Numbered from the stretch's first letter, positions 10,280 through 20,674 are shown. The stretch: 27,190 nucleotides of DNA from Nemertoderma westbladi (GCA_032718475.1 JAUCBJ010003365.1:1-27190), one strand, 5' to 3'. The notes: generated from the sequence alone by a model not told the origin. Made by a program: numbers and translations.

Positions 10280-11651
10280 TAGTGTTGAGAACTGTAACTG
10301 TAATTATACTGTAACTGCAACTGTAACTGAATGGTTTTGATGTTTTTTTTGATACTGTAACTATAACTGTAACTGTAATTACGAATTTTGAATACTGTAA
10401 CTGTAACTGAAACTGTAATTAGGAAATTTGAATACTGTAACTGTAACTGAAACTGAAATTACTAAAAATCGATTCAGTTCTCAACCACACAACTAACATG
10501 AATGAGCACTTGAAACAGTATTGTAATAGTTTAATAAATTAATAACAGTGGTCGATATGGGTATCATTTTTAAAACATTTTTGTATTTTTATTTATTATT
10601 ATCGTTTTGAACCTTGATAGTTGTCAAGTGGCCCAAAGACCCATTACACACTTATCTCAACTGTGATTTATCGAGTAATGAACGAAGATCTAGCCTAGCA
10701 TATACTGTATTTATAATTAGTCAGAGGTTTATCTATCTCAACTATTAGACTACATATCAGCCTTATCAGCACTCTTTGCTTCCTAAATATCGCATATTAA
10801 ATGTAAATGTTTTAGATAAACAAAAATATAGTTAATGGTAATGGTCGGTAGAGGGATATAACGGATATATAATTTACATTATAAATTATTAATGTTACTG
10901 GTAATATTAATATCACAGGGGATATCACACTAGAGGTACACTGGAAATTAAATTTTTATCAAGTTTACCATTATAAATTACAAAATTACAATTAAACTTA
11001 AAAAGTGAAAGGAGTAGCTTAACGAGGTGAGTCTAATCAAAACTACAAATATATGCTTACTACAACAAATTATAAATTACGGAAAATGATGAGCAGGTTT
11101 CAGAAGCATGCCCTTTATAACCAAAACAATAAAAAAAAGTAGCGAAAAAAAAATATTACGCTATTACGTTACGGTTTACGGTAAAAATATACAGTAATAT
11201 TACGTTACGGTATTGAAAAAGCTATTACGTTACGGTTTACGTTACGGAAAAATATTGAGCTACGCTATTTCTGAAAAGATACCGTAACGTAACGTAATGA
11301 CATCCTTGCTCATTGGGTGAATGACTGCACTGTACCCCGCCCCAATGAGACTGAAATTATTTCAATGACTGCTTACTATGTGGGATAATATATTGAAACT
11401 ATAACTGAAACTGTAACAGAAATTTTATCGCGATCAAAACTGAAACTGAAACTGAAATGCTCAATTTTGTAATACTGAAACTGTAACTGTAACTGAAACG
11501 TTACACTTTGTAATACTGAAACTGTAACTGTAACTGAAATGTTACACTTTGTAATACTGAAACTGTAACTGTAACTGAAATGCAAAACTTTGAATACTGA
11601 AACTGTAACTGTAACTGAAATTAGTTAAAATTGATTCAGTTCTCAACACTA
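10280..11651. mobile_element. hAT-like non-autonomous DNA transposon (MITE), 1,372 bp
   Basis: The ends are a perfect 15-bp terminal inverted repeat: TAGTGTTGAGAACTG at 10280-10294 and CAGTTCTCAACACTA at 11637-11651. It is flanked by the 8-bp direct repeat GTTAGTAG. An 8-bp TSD and a TAGTG-type end fit the hAT superfamily. No transposase is coded inside. Both subterminal regions (10291-10470 and 11390-11625) are arrays of short steps of the type ACTGTAACTGTAACTGAAACTG. An internal copy of the right end, ATTCAGTTCTCAAC, sits near 10472-10487, so the element may be a composite of a roughly 208-bp short element and later material. Removing it and one TSD leaves an intron of about 182 bases. Confidence 0.88.
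11150..11303. repeat. ATTACGTTACGG repeats with inverted partner
   Basis: Inside the hAT-like element. ATTACGTTACGG occurs about three times, with shorter TTTACGG versions, and is followed by the inverse CCGTAACGTAACGTAAT at about 11282-11298, so the segment can fold back on itself. It could be the end of a second, nested MITE. I could not find a matching left terminus for the GACATCCTTG on its right side. Confidence 0.7.
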
Positions 11652-11659
11652 GTTAGTAG
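11652..11659 (+). repeat. Right 8-bp target-site duplication
   Basis: GTTAGTAG, the second copy of the target site next to the right TIR. It therefore carries a second copy of the GTTAGT donor-like hexamer, now deep in the intron. The remaining intron runs to CCCATATAG at 11833. Confidence 0.9.
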
Positions 11660-11833
11660 GTTGATTATGAACTACTAATGTTTATGAAAGCATTGCATAG
11701 TTCTTTAGTATTGTTGCATAGTTCATCCTTGGGAGTTAGTGTGTTTCACCTTCACTGTTATTTATATTTTACTTATTTGTTTGTAAGGTCGACCGTTCTA
11801 TTTTTAGTTTAGTACTGTTTTATTCCCATATAG

Positions 11834-12140
11834 GGATCAGTTGAGCCGTTTTTTCGACCAATCGAACCGGCGTCTATGTCAAACCTGCGGATCCAAGATC
11901 CACAGTCTGGCTTCCCCAACTACGGCCAGTGGTCTCTGGACAAACACAACCACACTGAACAACCCAGTAAGCGCCATCCTCCCAACATCGTCCCGCAACG
12001 TAAGCACGGTGGTAGTTCAGTAACCGGCAGTGATACCGGGACCGCAGATAAACGGAGTACCCGACTACCGGAAGTCGGTCATCGTCATTCAAAGCACCAC
12101 AGCCAACTGAGTCTACCTGAGCTACAGTCCCGAACGTCTG
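11834..12140 (+). CDS. prickle: Prickle exon: tail segment with SLPEL motif
   Basis: Acceptor CCATATAG at 11833, entry phase 0. It reads GSVEPFFRPIEPASMSN, then LRIQDPQSGFPNYGQWSLDK, a basic/polar stretch KRHPPNIVPQRKHGG, and finally HRHSKHHSQLSLPELQSRTS. HSQLSLPELQS matches in position and character the RFSMPDLS-type motif of vertebrate Prickle tails, which supports this frame over two other open frames that overlap it. The donor is TCTG|GTGAGT at 12141, phase 1. The next compatible acceptor is the minisatellite-borne one at 17172. Function of the motif is not established here. Confidence 0.88.
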
Positions 12141-12207
12141 GTGAGTTCAACTGGCCTCATCGAAAATTCGATATTACATTCAGAATACCATAGAGATAGA
12201 GCTATTT

Positions 12208-15200
12208 TATTTCTATATCACAGTCCCAGCAAAGCAGCCAGTACAACTAACAGGTTCCGTTATGTTCTAGGTCACAGTCACAGAAAAGCAGCCAGTACAA
12301 CTAACAGGTTCCGTTATGTTCTAGGTCACAGTCACAGAAAAGCAGCCAGTACAACAGGTTCTGTTATGTTCTAGGTCACAGACACAGCAAAGCAGCCAGT
12401 ACTACTAACAGATTCCGTTATGTTCTAGGTCACAGTCACAGAAAAGCAGCCAGTACAACTAACAGGTTCCGTTATGTTCTAGGTCACAGTCACAGAAAAG
12501 CAGCCAGTACAACAGGTTCTGTTATGTTCTAGGTCACAGACACAGCAAAGCAGCCAGTACTACTAACAGATTCCGTTATGTTCTAGGTCACAGTCACAGA
12601 AAAGCAGCCAGTACAGCAGGTTCCGTTATGTTCTAGGTCACAGTCACAGAAAAGCAGCCAGTACAACTAACAGGTTCCGTTATGTTCTAGGTCACAGTCA
12701 CAGAAAAGCAGCCAGTACAACTAACAGGTTCCGTTATGTTCTAGGTCACAGTCACAGAAAAGCAGCCAGTACAACTAACAGGTTCCGTTATGTTCTAGGT
12801 CACAGTCACAGAAAAGCAGCCAGTACAACTAACAGGTTCCGTTATGTTCTAGGTCACAGTCACAGAAAAGCAGCCAGTACAACTAACAGGTTCCGTTATG
12901 TTCTAGGTCACAGTCACAGAAAAGCAGCCTGTACAACTAACAGGTTCCGTTATGTTCTAGTTCACAGTCACAGAAAAGCAGCCAGTACAACTAACAGGTT
13001 CCGTTATGTTCTATGTCACAGCAAAGCAGCAGTACAACTAACAGGTTCCGTTATGTTCTAGGTCAGAGTCACAGAAAAGCAGCCAGTACAGCAGGTTCCG
13101 TTATGTTCTAGGTCACAGTCACAGAAAAGCAGCCAGTACAACTAACAGGTTCCGTTATGTTCTAGGTCACAGTCACAGCAAAGCAGCCAGTACAACTAAC
13201 AGGTTCCGTTATGTTCTAGGTCACAGTCACAGAAAAGCAGCCAGTACAACTAACAGGTTCCGTTATGTTCTAGGTCACAGTCACAGAAAAGCAGCCAGTA
13301 CAACTAACAGGTTCCGTTATGTTCTAGGTCACAGTCACAGAAAAGCAGCCAGTACAGCAGGTTCCGTTATGTTCTAGGTCACAGTCACAGCAAAGCAGCC
13401 AGTACAACCAGATTCCGTTATGTTCTAGGTCACAGTCACAGCAAAGCAGCCAGTACAACTAACAGGTTCCGTTATGTTCTAGGTCACAGTCACAGAAAAG
13501 CAGCCAGTACAACTAACAGGTTCCGTTATGTTCTAGGTCACAGTCACAGAAAAGCAGCCAGTACAGCAGGTTCCGTTATGTTCTAGGTCACAGTCACAGC
13601 AAAGCAGCCAGTACAACCAGATTCCGTTATGTTCTAGGTCACAGTCACAGCAAAGCAGCCAGTACAACTAACAGGTTCCGTTATGTTCTAGGTCACAGTC
13701 ACAGAAAAGCAGCCAGTACAACTAACAGGTTCCGTTATGTTCTAGGTCACAGTCACAGAAAAGCAGCCAGTACAGCAGGTTCCGTTATGTTCTAGGTCAC
13801 AGTCACAGAAAAGCAGCCAGTACAACTAACAGGTTCCGTTATGTTCTAGGTCACAGTCACAGAAAAGCAGCCAGTACAACTAACAGGTTCCGTTATGTTC
13901 TAGTTCACAGTCACAGAAAAGCAGCCAGTACAACTAACAGGTTCCGTTATGTTCTAGGTCACAGTCACAGCAAAGCAGCCAGTACAACAGATTCCGTTAT
14001 GTTCTAGGTCACAGTCACAGAAAAGCAGCCAGTACAACTAACAGGTTCCGTTATGTTCTAGGTGACAGTCACAGCAAAGCAGCCAGTACAGCAGGTTCTG
14101 TTATGTTCTAGGTCACAGCAAAGCAGCCAGTACAACAGATTCCGTTATGTTCTAGGTCACAGTCACAGCAAAGCAGCCAGTACAGCAGGTTCCGTTATGT
14201 TCTAGGTCACAGTCACAGCAAAGCAACCAGTACAACTAACAGGTTCCGTTATGTTCTAGGTCACAGTCACAGCAAAGCAGCCAGTACAACAGGTTCCGTT
14301 ATGTTCTAGGTCACAGTCACAGCAAAGCAGCCAGTACAACTAACAGGTTCCGTTATGTTCTAGGTCACAGCAAAGCAGCCAGTACAACTAACAGGTTCCG
14401 TTATGTTCTAGGTCACAGACACAGCAAAGCAGCCAGTACAACAGGTTCCGTTATGTTCTAGGTCACAGCAAAGCAGCCAGTACAAAAGATTCCGTTATGT
14501 TCTAGGTCACAGTCACAGCAAAGCAGCCAGTACAGCAGGTTCCGTTATGTTCTAGGTCACAGTCACAGCAAAGCAGCCAGTACAACTAACAGGTTCCGTT
14601 ATGTTCTAGGTCACAGCAAAGCAACCAGTACAACTAACAGGTTCCGTTATGTTCTAGGTCACAGTCACAGCAAAGCAGCCAGTACAACAGGTTCTGTTAT
14701 GTTCTAGGTCACAGTCACAGCAAAGCAGCCAATACAGCAGGTTTTGTTATGTTCTAGGTCACAGCACAGCAGCCAGTAAAACTAACAGGTTCCGTTATGT
14801 TCTAGTTCACAGTCACAGCAAAGCAGCCAGTACAACTAACAGGTTCCGTTATGTTCTAGGTCACAGTCACAGCAAAGCAGCCAGTACTGCAGGTTCCGTT
14901 ATGTTCTAGGTCACAGTCACAGCAAAGCAGCCAGTACAGCAGGTTCCGTTATGTTCTAGGTCACAGTCACAGCAAAGCAGCCAGTACTACTAACAGGTTC
15001 CGTTATGTTCTAGGTCACAGTCACAGCAAAGCAGCCAGTACAACAGGTTCTGTTATGTTCTAGGTCACAGTCACAGCAAAGCAGCCAGTACAACTAACAG
15101 GTTCCGTTATGTTCTAGGTCACAGTCACAGCAAAGCAGCCAGTACAACAGGTTCTGTTATGTTCTAGGTCACAGTCACAGAAAAGCAGCCAGTACAGCAG

Positions 15201-17214
15201 GTTCCGTTACGTTCTAGGTCACAGTCACAGAAAAGCAGCCAGTACAACTAACAGGTTCCGTTATGTTCTAGGTCACAGTCACAGCAAAGCAGCCAGTACA
15301 GCAGGTTCCGTTATGTTCTAGGTCACAGTCACAGCAAAGCAGCCAGTACAGCAGGTTCCGTTATGTTCTAGGTCACAGTCACAGCAAAGCAGCCAGTACT
15401 ACTAACAGGTTCCGTTATGTTCTAGGTCACAGTCACAGCAAAGCAGCCAGTACAACAGGTTCTGTTATGTTCTAGGTCACAGTCACAGCAAAGCAGCCAG
15501 TACAGCAGGTTCCGTTATGTTCTAGGTCACAGTCACAGCAAAGCAGCCAGTACTACTAACAGGTTCCGTTATGTTCTAGGTCACAGTCACAGAAAAGCAG
15601 CCAGTACAGCAGGTTCCGTTATGTTCTAGGTCACAGTCACAGAAAAGCAGCCAGTACAACAGGTTCCGTTATGTTCTAGGTCACAGTCACAGCAAAGCAG
15701 CCAACTAACAGGTTCCGTTATGTTCTAGGTCACAGTCACAGAAAAGCAGCCAGTACAGCAGGTTCTGTTATGTTCTAGGTCACAGTCACAGCAAAGCAGC
15801 CAGTACAACAGGTTCTGTTATGTTCTAGGTCACAGTCACAGCAAAGCAGCCAGTACAACTAACAGGTTCCGTTATGTTCTAGGTCACAGTCACAGCAAAG
15901 CAGCCAGTACAACAGGTTCTGTTATGTTCTAGGTCACAGTCACAGCAAAGCAGCCAGTACAACAGGTTCTGTTATGTTCTAGGTCACAGTCACAGCAAAG
16001 CAGCCAGTACAACTAACAGGTTCCGTTATGTTCTAGGTCACAGTCACAGCAAAGCAGCCAGTACAACAGGTTCTGTTATGTTCTAGGTCACAGTCACAGC
16101 AAAGCAGCCAGTACAACTAACAGGTTCCGTTATGTTCTAGGTCACAGTCACAGAAAAGCAGCCAGTACAGCAGGTTCCGTTATGTTCTAGGTCACAGTCA
16201 CAGAAAAGCAGCCAGTACAGCAGGTTCCGTTATGTTCTAGGTCACAGTCACAGCAAAGCAGCCAGTACAACTAACAGGTTCCGTTATGTTCTAGGTCACA
16301 GTCACAGAAAAGCAGCCAGTACAACTAACAGGTCCGTTATGTTCTAGGTCACAGTCACAGAAAAGCAGCCAGTACAGCAGGTTCCGTTATGTTCTAGGTC
16401 ACAGTCACAGAAAAGCAGCCAGTACAGCAGGTTCCGTTATGTTCTAGGTCACAGTCACAGCAAAGCAGCCAGTACAACTAACAGGTTCCGTTATGTTCTA
16501 GGTCACAGTCACAGCAAAGCAGTCAGTACAGCAGGTTCTGTTATGTTCTAGGTCACAGCACAGCAGCCAGTACAGCAGGTTCCGTTATGTTCTAGGTCAC
16601 AGTCACAGAAAAGCAGCCAGTACAGCAGGTTCCGTTATGTTCTAGGTCACAGTCACAGAAAAGCAGCCAGTACAACTAACAGGTCCGTTATGTTCTAGGT
16701 CACAGTCACAGCAAAGCAGCCAGTACAACTAACAGGTTCCGTTATGTTCTAGGTCACAGTCACAGAAAAGCAGCCAGTACAGCAGGTTCCGTTATGTTCT
16801 AGGTCACAGTCACAGAAAAGCAGCCAGTACAGCAGGTTCCGTTATGTTCTAGGTCACAGTCACAGCAAAGCAGCCAGTACAACTAACAGGTTCCGTTATG
16901 TTCTAGGTCACAGTCACAGCAAAGCAGCCAGTACAACAGGTTCTGTTATGTTCTAGGTCACAGTCACAGAAAAGCAGCCAGTACAACTAACAGGTTCCGT
17001 TATGTTCTAGGTCACAGTCACAGCAAAGCAGCCAGTACAACTAACAGGTTCCGTTATGTTCTAGGTCACAGTCACAGAAAAGCAGCCAGTACAACTAACA
17101 GGTTCCGTTATGTTCTAGGTCACAGTCACAGCAAAGCAGCCAGTACAACTAACAGGTTCCGTTATGTTCTAGGTCACAGTCACAGAAAAGCAGCCAGTAC
17201 AACAGGTTCTGTTC
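12208..17214 (+). repeat. Array C: 54/50-bp minisatellite carrying a 3' splice site, about 95 units
   Basis: The full 54-bp unit runs GTCACAGTCACAG(A/C)AAAG, CAGCCAGTACAA, CTAACAGGTTCCGTTATG, TTCTAG. Short 50-bp units lack TAAC (ACAACAGG or ACAGCAGG). A few units also lose one GTCACAG/TCACAG. Each 54-bp unit holds a branch-point-like CTAAC (TACTAAC in some units) 20 bases before TTCTAG, followed by the first bases of the next exon. The last TTCTAG (17167-17172) is the exon's true acceptor, and the exon opens with the final partial unit. The leftmost copy is degenerate (CTATATCACAGTCCCAG, no AG acceptor). A higher-order 158-bp period is visible around 12400/12558. The 54-bp units are open in the gene's frame; the 50-bp units create a TAG. 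Confidence 0.97.
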
Positions 17215-17388
17215 GCGAAAATTCCAGTAATTCGGGTTTATTAAAGACGGTTTCATCTGGAAATCGAGTTAGGAATTCCAGTGGCGGTCGCTTGGGGGTT
17301 ACGTTTGCTGAGCCGCAAACTGATGCTGGGTTGGAAAGCGACTCTAATAACAGCGTGAGGAGGAAGCTTTACGTAAAGCATAAATCAG
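17173..17388 (+). CDS. prickle: Prickle exon: tail segment whose 5' end is repeat-derived
   Basis: Entry phase 1 (TCTG|GT gives S-G). It reads HSHRKAASTTGSV from the last partial minisatellite unit, then unique sequence RENSSNSGLLKTVSSGNRV, SSGGRLGVTFAEPQTDAGLE, and SDSNNSVRRKLYVKHKSG. Ser/Asn-rich with a basic end; no domain. Donor TCAG|GTTGGT at 17389 leaves phase 1. Acceptors one to four units upstream (exon starts 17119, 17065, 17011, 16957) would also keep the frame and add 18 residues each; anything further left meets a TAG at 16954-16956. A GTAAAG at 17372 was considered as donor but is phase 0 and does not fit the last exon. Confidence 0.88.
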
Positions 17389-17726
17389 GTTGGTTCATTA
17401 CACATACAATCAAAAATCATTAATTCGGATAAAATATGTATAAAACACCGGTTAAGTGGTACTTCTACCTCACGGGAGGCCTACCAATCTGTATACGATA
17501 TCTAGTTCATTGCGGTTTGTTGCTTAATTTAAAATTCGATATAAAAAGTTTTTATCGACATTTTGTTTTTTTGTGTGAAATTATTTTATTTATGTTTTAA
17601 AATTTTTTTTAGTGATAATTTATTTGTTATTGTCATCAGTTAGTGTTTCTCTAAACCAATTTATGATGTTATTTTATTTTTAAGTTATTAAATTAATTAC
17701 TATTAATTAATTAATTACTATTTTAG
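17389..17726 (+). other. Last intron, 338 bases
   Basis: AT-rich with T-runs, no coding or repeat content of note. It begins GTTGGT and ends TTAATTACTATTTTAG. Phases on both sides are 1. Confidence 0.85.
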
Positions 17727-18352
17727 GCGCGGAATCGGATTCTGAGAGCTTCAGTCGACACCGAAGCGGTCGTCACCATAGCAACCACGGTGAATCTAAG
17801 CATCGTCATCGCAACCACCGGGCCACCAGCTCGGTGTGCAGCGACGTGGAGTCGCTGACCGGCGGCCGTCTGGGGCCCACGATGAGTCCGTTCACCGCGA
17901 CCCAATCCATCGTGGGACGCCACTATCGGTGGTGGTCGGAAACGGCCCCGCCCCCGGGATACCAACCGGTCGCCCCGGGTTACCAGCCCGTCGCCCCGGG
18001 CTACCAACCCGTCGTACCTCCTCGCGTCCCCATCGTCCAGCCCGGGATCTACTACGACCGACTCACCGGCCGCTACGTGGAACTCGATCGCTATGGCAAC
18101 CCGAGGGCGCTCGCCGACTCCATGGAGGACCGAATAGTAGCCAAGTTCCTCGCGCGCCACCAAGCGGTCGATCCGGGTAGTTCGTCCTCGGAATCGTCGG
18201 AGGACGAGGAACCCTGGGATCTGATTGGACAGCGCCGATTGGCGCCCAGTTCGTCAGCTCCTCCTTCCCCCTCTAAGGGGCGTCATAAAACTCGAATTAA
18301 ACATGGCGGTCAGAAAAACCGACGAGATAAAAACCGATGCAAAATCTCGTAG
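17727..18352 (+). CDS. prickle: Prickle terminal exon with CaaX box
   Basis: The exon is clearly GC-rich compared with its AT-rich surroundings, typical of real coding DNA. Order of elements: Ser/His/Arg-rich GAESDSESFSRHRSGRHH; SVCSDVESLTGG; three heptad repeats PGYQPVA/PGYQPVV (about 17957-18014); PGIYYDRLTGRYVELDRYGN; LADSMEDRIVAKFLARHQ; an acidic SSSSESSEDEEPWDLIG; SAPPSPSKG; a basic KNRRDKNR; and the final CKIS before TAG at 18350. SSSSES with acidic residues and a basic tail ending in a CaaX motif is the hallmark of Prickle C-termini (vertebrate forms end CIIS). CaaX implies prenylation and membrane attachment; Ser in the last position predicts farnesyl rather than geranylgeranyl (family knowledge). 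The stop and frame are secure. Confidence 0.93.
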
Positions 18353-18580
18353 CGAAGTTGTTTGTGTAAATTAATTAATTGACTTTAACGTCCCGTTTTA
18401 TTTTAGACTCTCAATATTAGAAGGATATTTTTTCGAGATGTGCTTCAATAACTTTTGCTTCCTTTTATCTTCTTTATTGTTAATTAATTATAATTTGAAT
18501 TTTCGACTTAAAACTTGGCAATAATTGTGCGAATTGACTAAATGATTTTGGAGATAAAATAAAGCAACTCGTCTAAACCT
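18353..18580 (+). other. Probable 3' UTR of prickle
   Basis: Follows the TAG at 18350-18352, AT-rich. The first good polyadenylation hexamer is AATAAA at 18558-18563, with a GT-rich stretch AACTGTGAGTCATGTGAG about 40 bases later, so cleavage near 18580 is plausible. Longer 3' UTRs using later AATAAA motifs (near 19316 and 19384) are possible and would include array D. Confidence 0.6.
18558..18563 (+). terminator. Polyadenylation signal AATAAA
   Basis: Canonical hexamer 206 bases after the stop codon, with a downstream GT-rich element. Best candidate for the gene's poly(A) signal. Confidence 0.6.
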
Positions 18581-18816
18581 CAGTGGGCAATTAATGGGAA
18601 CTGTGAGTCATGTGAGATAATAATATATATTTTTTTACTAGTTTAGCTTTTATTTATACTCCAATAATTGTACTTCTACTTTACGTAGCATTTAGTAAAC
18701 GTATATTGAATGGTTTTTGTGTAGATCTACACACATAATTAATAATAACCTCCGATATTCGCAGAGACAGGCGAATTAATATCTACTATCAATGTTAAAT
18801 AATTCATTGGAGCAAT
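18581..18816. other. AT-rich downstream flank
   Basis: Between the proposed cleavage site and array D. No gene, RNA or repeat recognised. Confidence 0.6.
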
Positions 18817-19274
18817 ATACAAAAAAGAGGCTAAAACATACAAAAACGTGGCCAAAACATACAAAAAAGTGGCCAAAACATACAAAAACGTGGCCAAAAC
18901 ATACAAAAAAGTGGCCAAAACATACAAAAAAGTGGCCAAAACATACAAAAAAGTGGCCAAAACATACAAAAAAGTGGCCAAAACATACAAAAAAGTGGCC
19001 AAAACATACAAAAAAGTGGCCAAAACATACAAAAAAGTGGCCAAAACATACAAAAAAGTGGCCAAAACATACAAAAAATTGGCCAAAACGTACAAAAAAA
19101 GTGGCCGAAACATACAAAAAAGTGGCCGAAACATACAAAAAAGTGGCCAAAACATACAAAAAAGTGGCCAAAACATACAAAAAAGTGGCCAAAACAGACA
19201 AAAAAGTGGCCACAACATACAAAAAAGTGGCCAAAACATACAAAAAAGTGGCCAAAACATTCAAAAAAGTGAGA
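18817..19274. repeat. Array D: 21-bp minisatellite, about 21 units
   Basis: Unit GTGGCCAAAACATACAAAAA plus one A. Edge units diverge (GAGGCTAAAAC on the left, TCAAAAAAGTGAG on the right). One extra A near 19090 shifts the phase. Internal variants are GTGGCCGAAAC, TTGGCC, CAAAAACG and ACAGAC. The unit is seven codons without stops, so lysine-rich open frames on + and Phe/Leu/Trp-rich ones on - appear on paper; these are by-products. The strands are strongly asymmetric (A-rich + strand). GGCC is a short palindrome. It begins about 465 bases after the prickle stop. Confidence 0.97.
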
Positions 19275-19927
19275 CCATGATGTAATTCAATTTCTACTGA
19301 ATGAAATCTCATGAAATAAAATGTTACAGGTAGACATTTTCATCAGTAATCTAGGAATCCATGTTTGCTAACCGCTACTGTAAATAAATATCATTAAATT
19401 AAGAAACCGTGGGTGATAATTCTAGATATTATTATTATTATCATGTAATTATTGCCTAGTTATCTTTATTTGACGAAGGAAACCCAATGTAGGCATAAAT
19501 ATGTTGTAATATGGAGTAAATCAATTGTGTCAATAATTAATTAATGTGCAGATTTTGGTCATACAGTACTAACTTAGTTAAATAGACTCATCTTCATCGT
19601 GTTCAATGATTAAATTGATAGTTTTAATTAATTGAGTATCTGTACAGTGTCTTTTTTTGACTCTTAATGATGTAAAACTCTATCAGTGTAATTAATATAC
19701 AGTAGGTTATCGTATAAGAACATTTTGTTAGTTGCCTAGCAACTATTATAATGTAGTCATATTCAATAAATTCAGATTAACTTTGTTCATTTTGACGGCT
19801 ATAACTATTATAGAGAACTGAACGGATGTCTTTTTTATTTTTTTTTTATAAATAACGTCCAGAATTGCATTGATTTTAGTTTGACTGAATTTTTAGTGGA
19901 TTACAGAATTAGCTGTTAGTTTAATAC
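19275..19927. other. AT-rich non-coding stretch
   Basis: Several ATTATTATTATT and TTAATTAATT runs, no open frame or RNA gene seen. Confidence 0.6.
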
Positions 19928-20015
19928 TAATAGGGAACGTTCTGTTTATCACATTAATAGTAATAGGGAACGTTCTGTTTATCACATTAATAGTAATAGG
20001 GAACGTTCTGTTTAT
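19928..20015. repeat. 33-bp repeat, 2.7 copies
   Basis: Unit begins TAATAGGGAACGTTCTGTTT followed by ATCACATTAATAG; the third copy is cut off after TGTTTAT. Copies are nearly identical. Each contains the 8-bp palindrome GAACGTTC. A weak minus-strand open frame through it is not convincing. Confidence 0.95.
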
Positions 20016-20674
20016 TATCAGTACATCTGCTGTTCTTTTGTTGTGAGTATTTGTTTTGGTTCGTTTTGGGCACATTGTGTTCATTGATAGTTCAATCTGC
20101 AGTTCTGACTCTTTGTAACAACCGCCTTATGCTATCAAATTTTAAATAATTGAAAGTTATTAATAAATTTGCCATGAATGTCCAATTAGTATAAATAATT
20201 TAGATATAAATGTCAGACTGACGGATTCGCTTGTTTCATTTCATGTCAGTCATATTTCATTAAAATAAAATCGAGTTATAATTAATTCATCATTTTTAAG
20301 TTATTCTGAAACACTGCAAAGCTACTATATTACAACTATTTAGTCTAGATATAATTATTTTATTACAAATGGGACCGATAATAATACAGGAAATTTGATG
20401 GTCCCTATTTTAAATTTTCTTCTACCAGATGATCTACATGTTTTACTATATTCATTCATTGCTGACGGTGTTTAAAGCATTTTGTTCGAAAATTTAAACA
20501 TTAATAATTCATAAATTTATTTTCACTCTCAATTTCATTTATTTGCCTGATGACATAAAGCGGACTCATAAACATTCAACTCCTGCAAACTCATTTATTT
20601 GTCATTATTTCATCGTCGCATAAAACATAAATTTGTTAACAGGTAGGCCTAGTTATCATAAGTAACAGGTACTA
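20016..20674. other. AT-rich non-coding stretch before array E
   Basis: No coding signal or repeat of note. CAACCGCCTTATGCT near 20119 resembles an array A unit junction but is too short to claim homology. Confidence 0.6.

Noticed and set aside
11841-12023. Two other open frames overlapping the fourth exon (plus 11841-12023 and minus 11874-12092)
   Set aside because: Only the frame that starts at 11834 in phase 0 joins both neighbouring exons and contains the SLPEL motif.
18792-19285. Lysine-rich and Phe/Leu-rich open frames over array D
   Set aside because: By-products of a stop-free 21-bp unit; open in frames on both strands.
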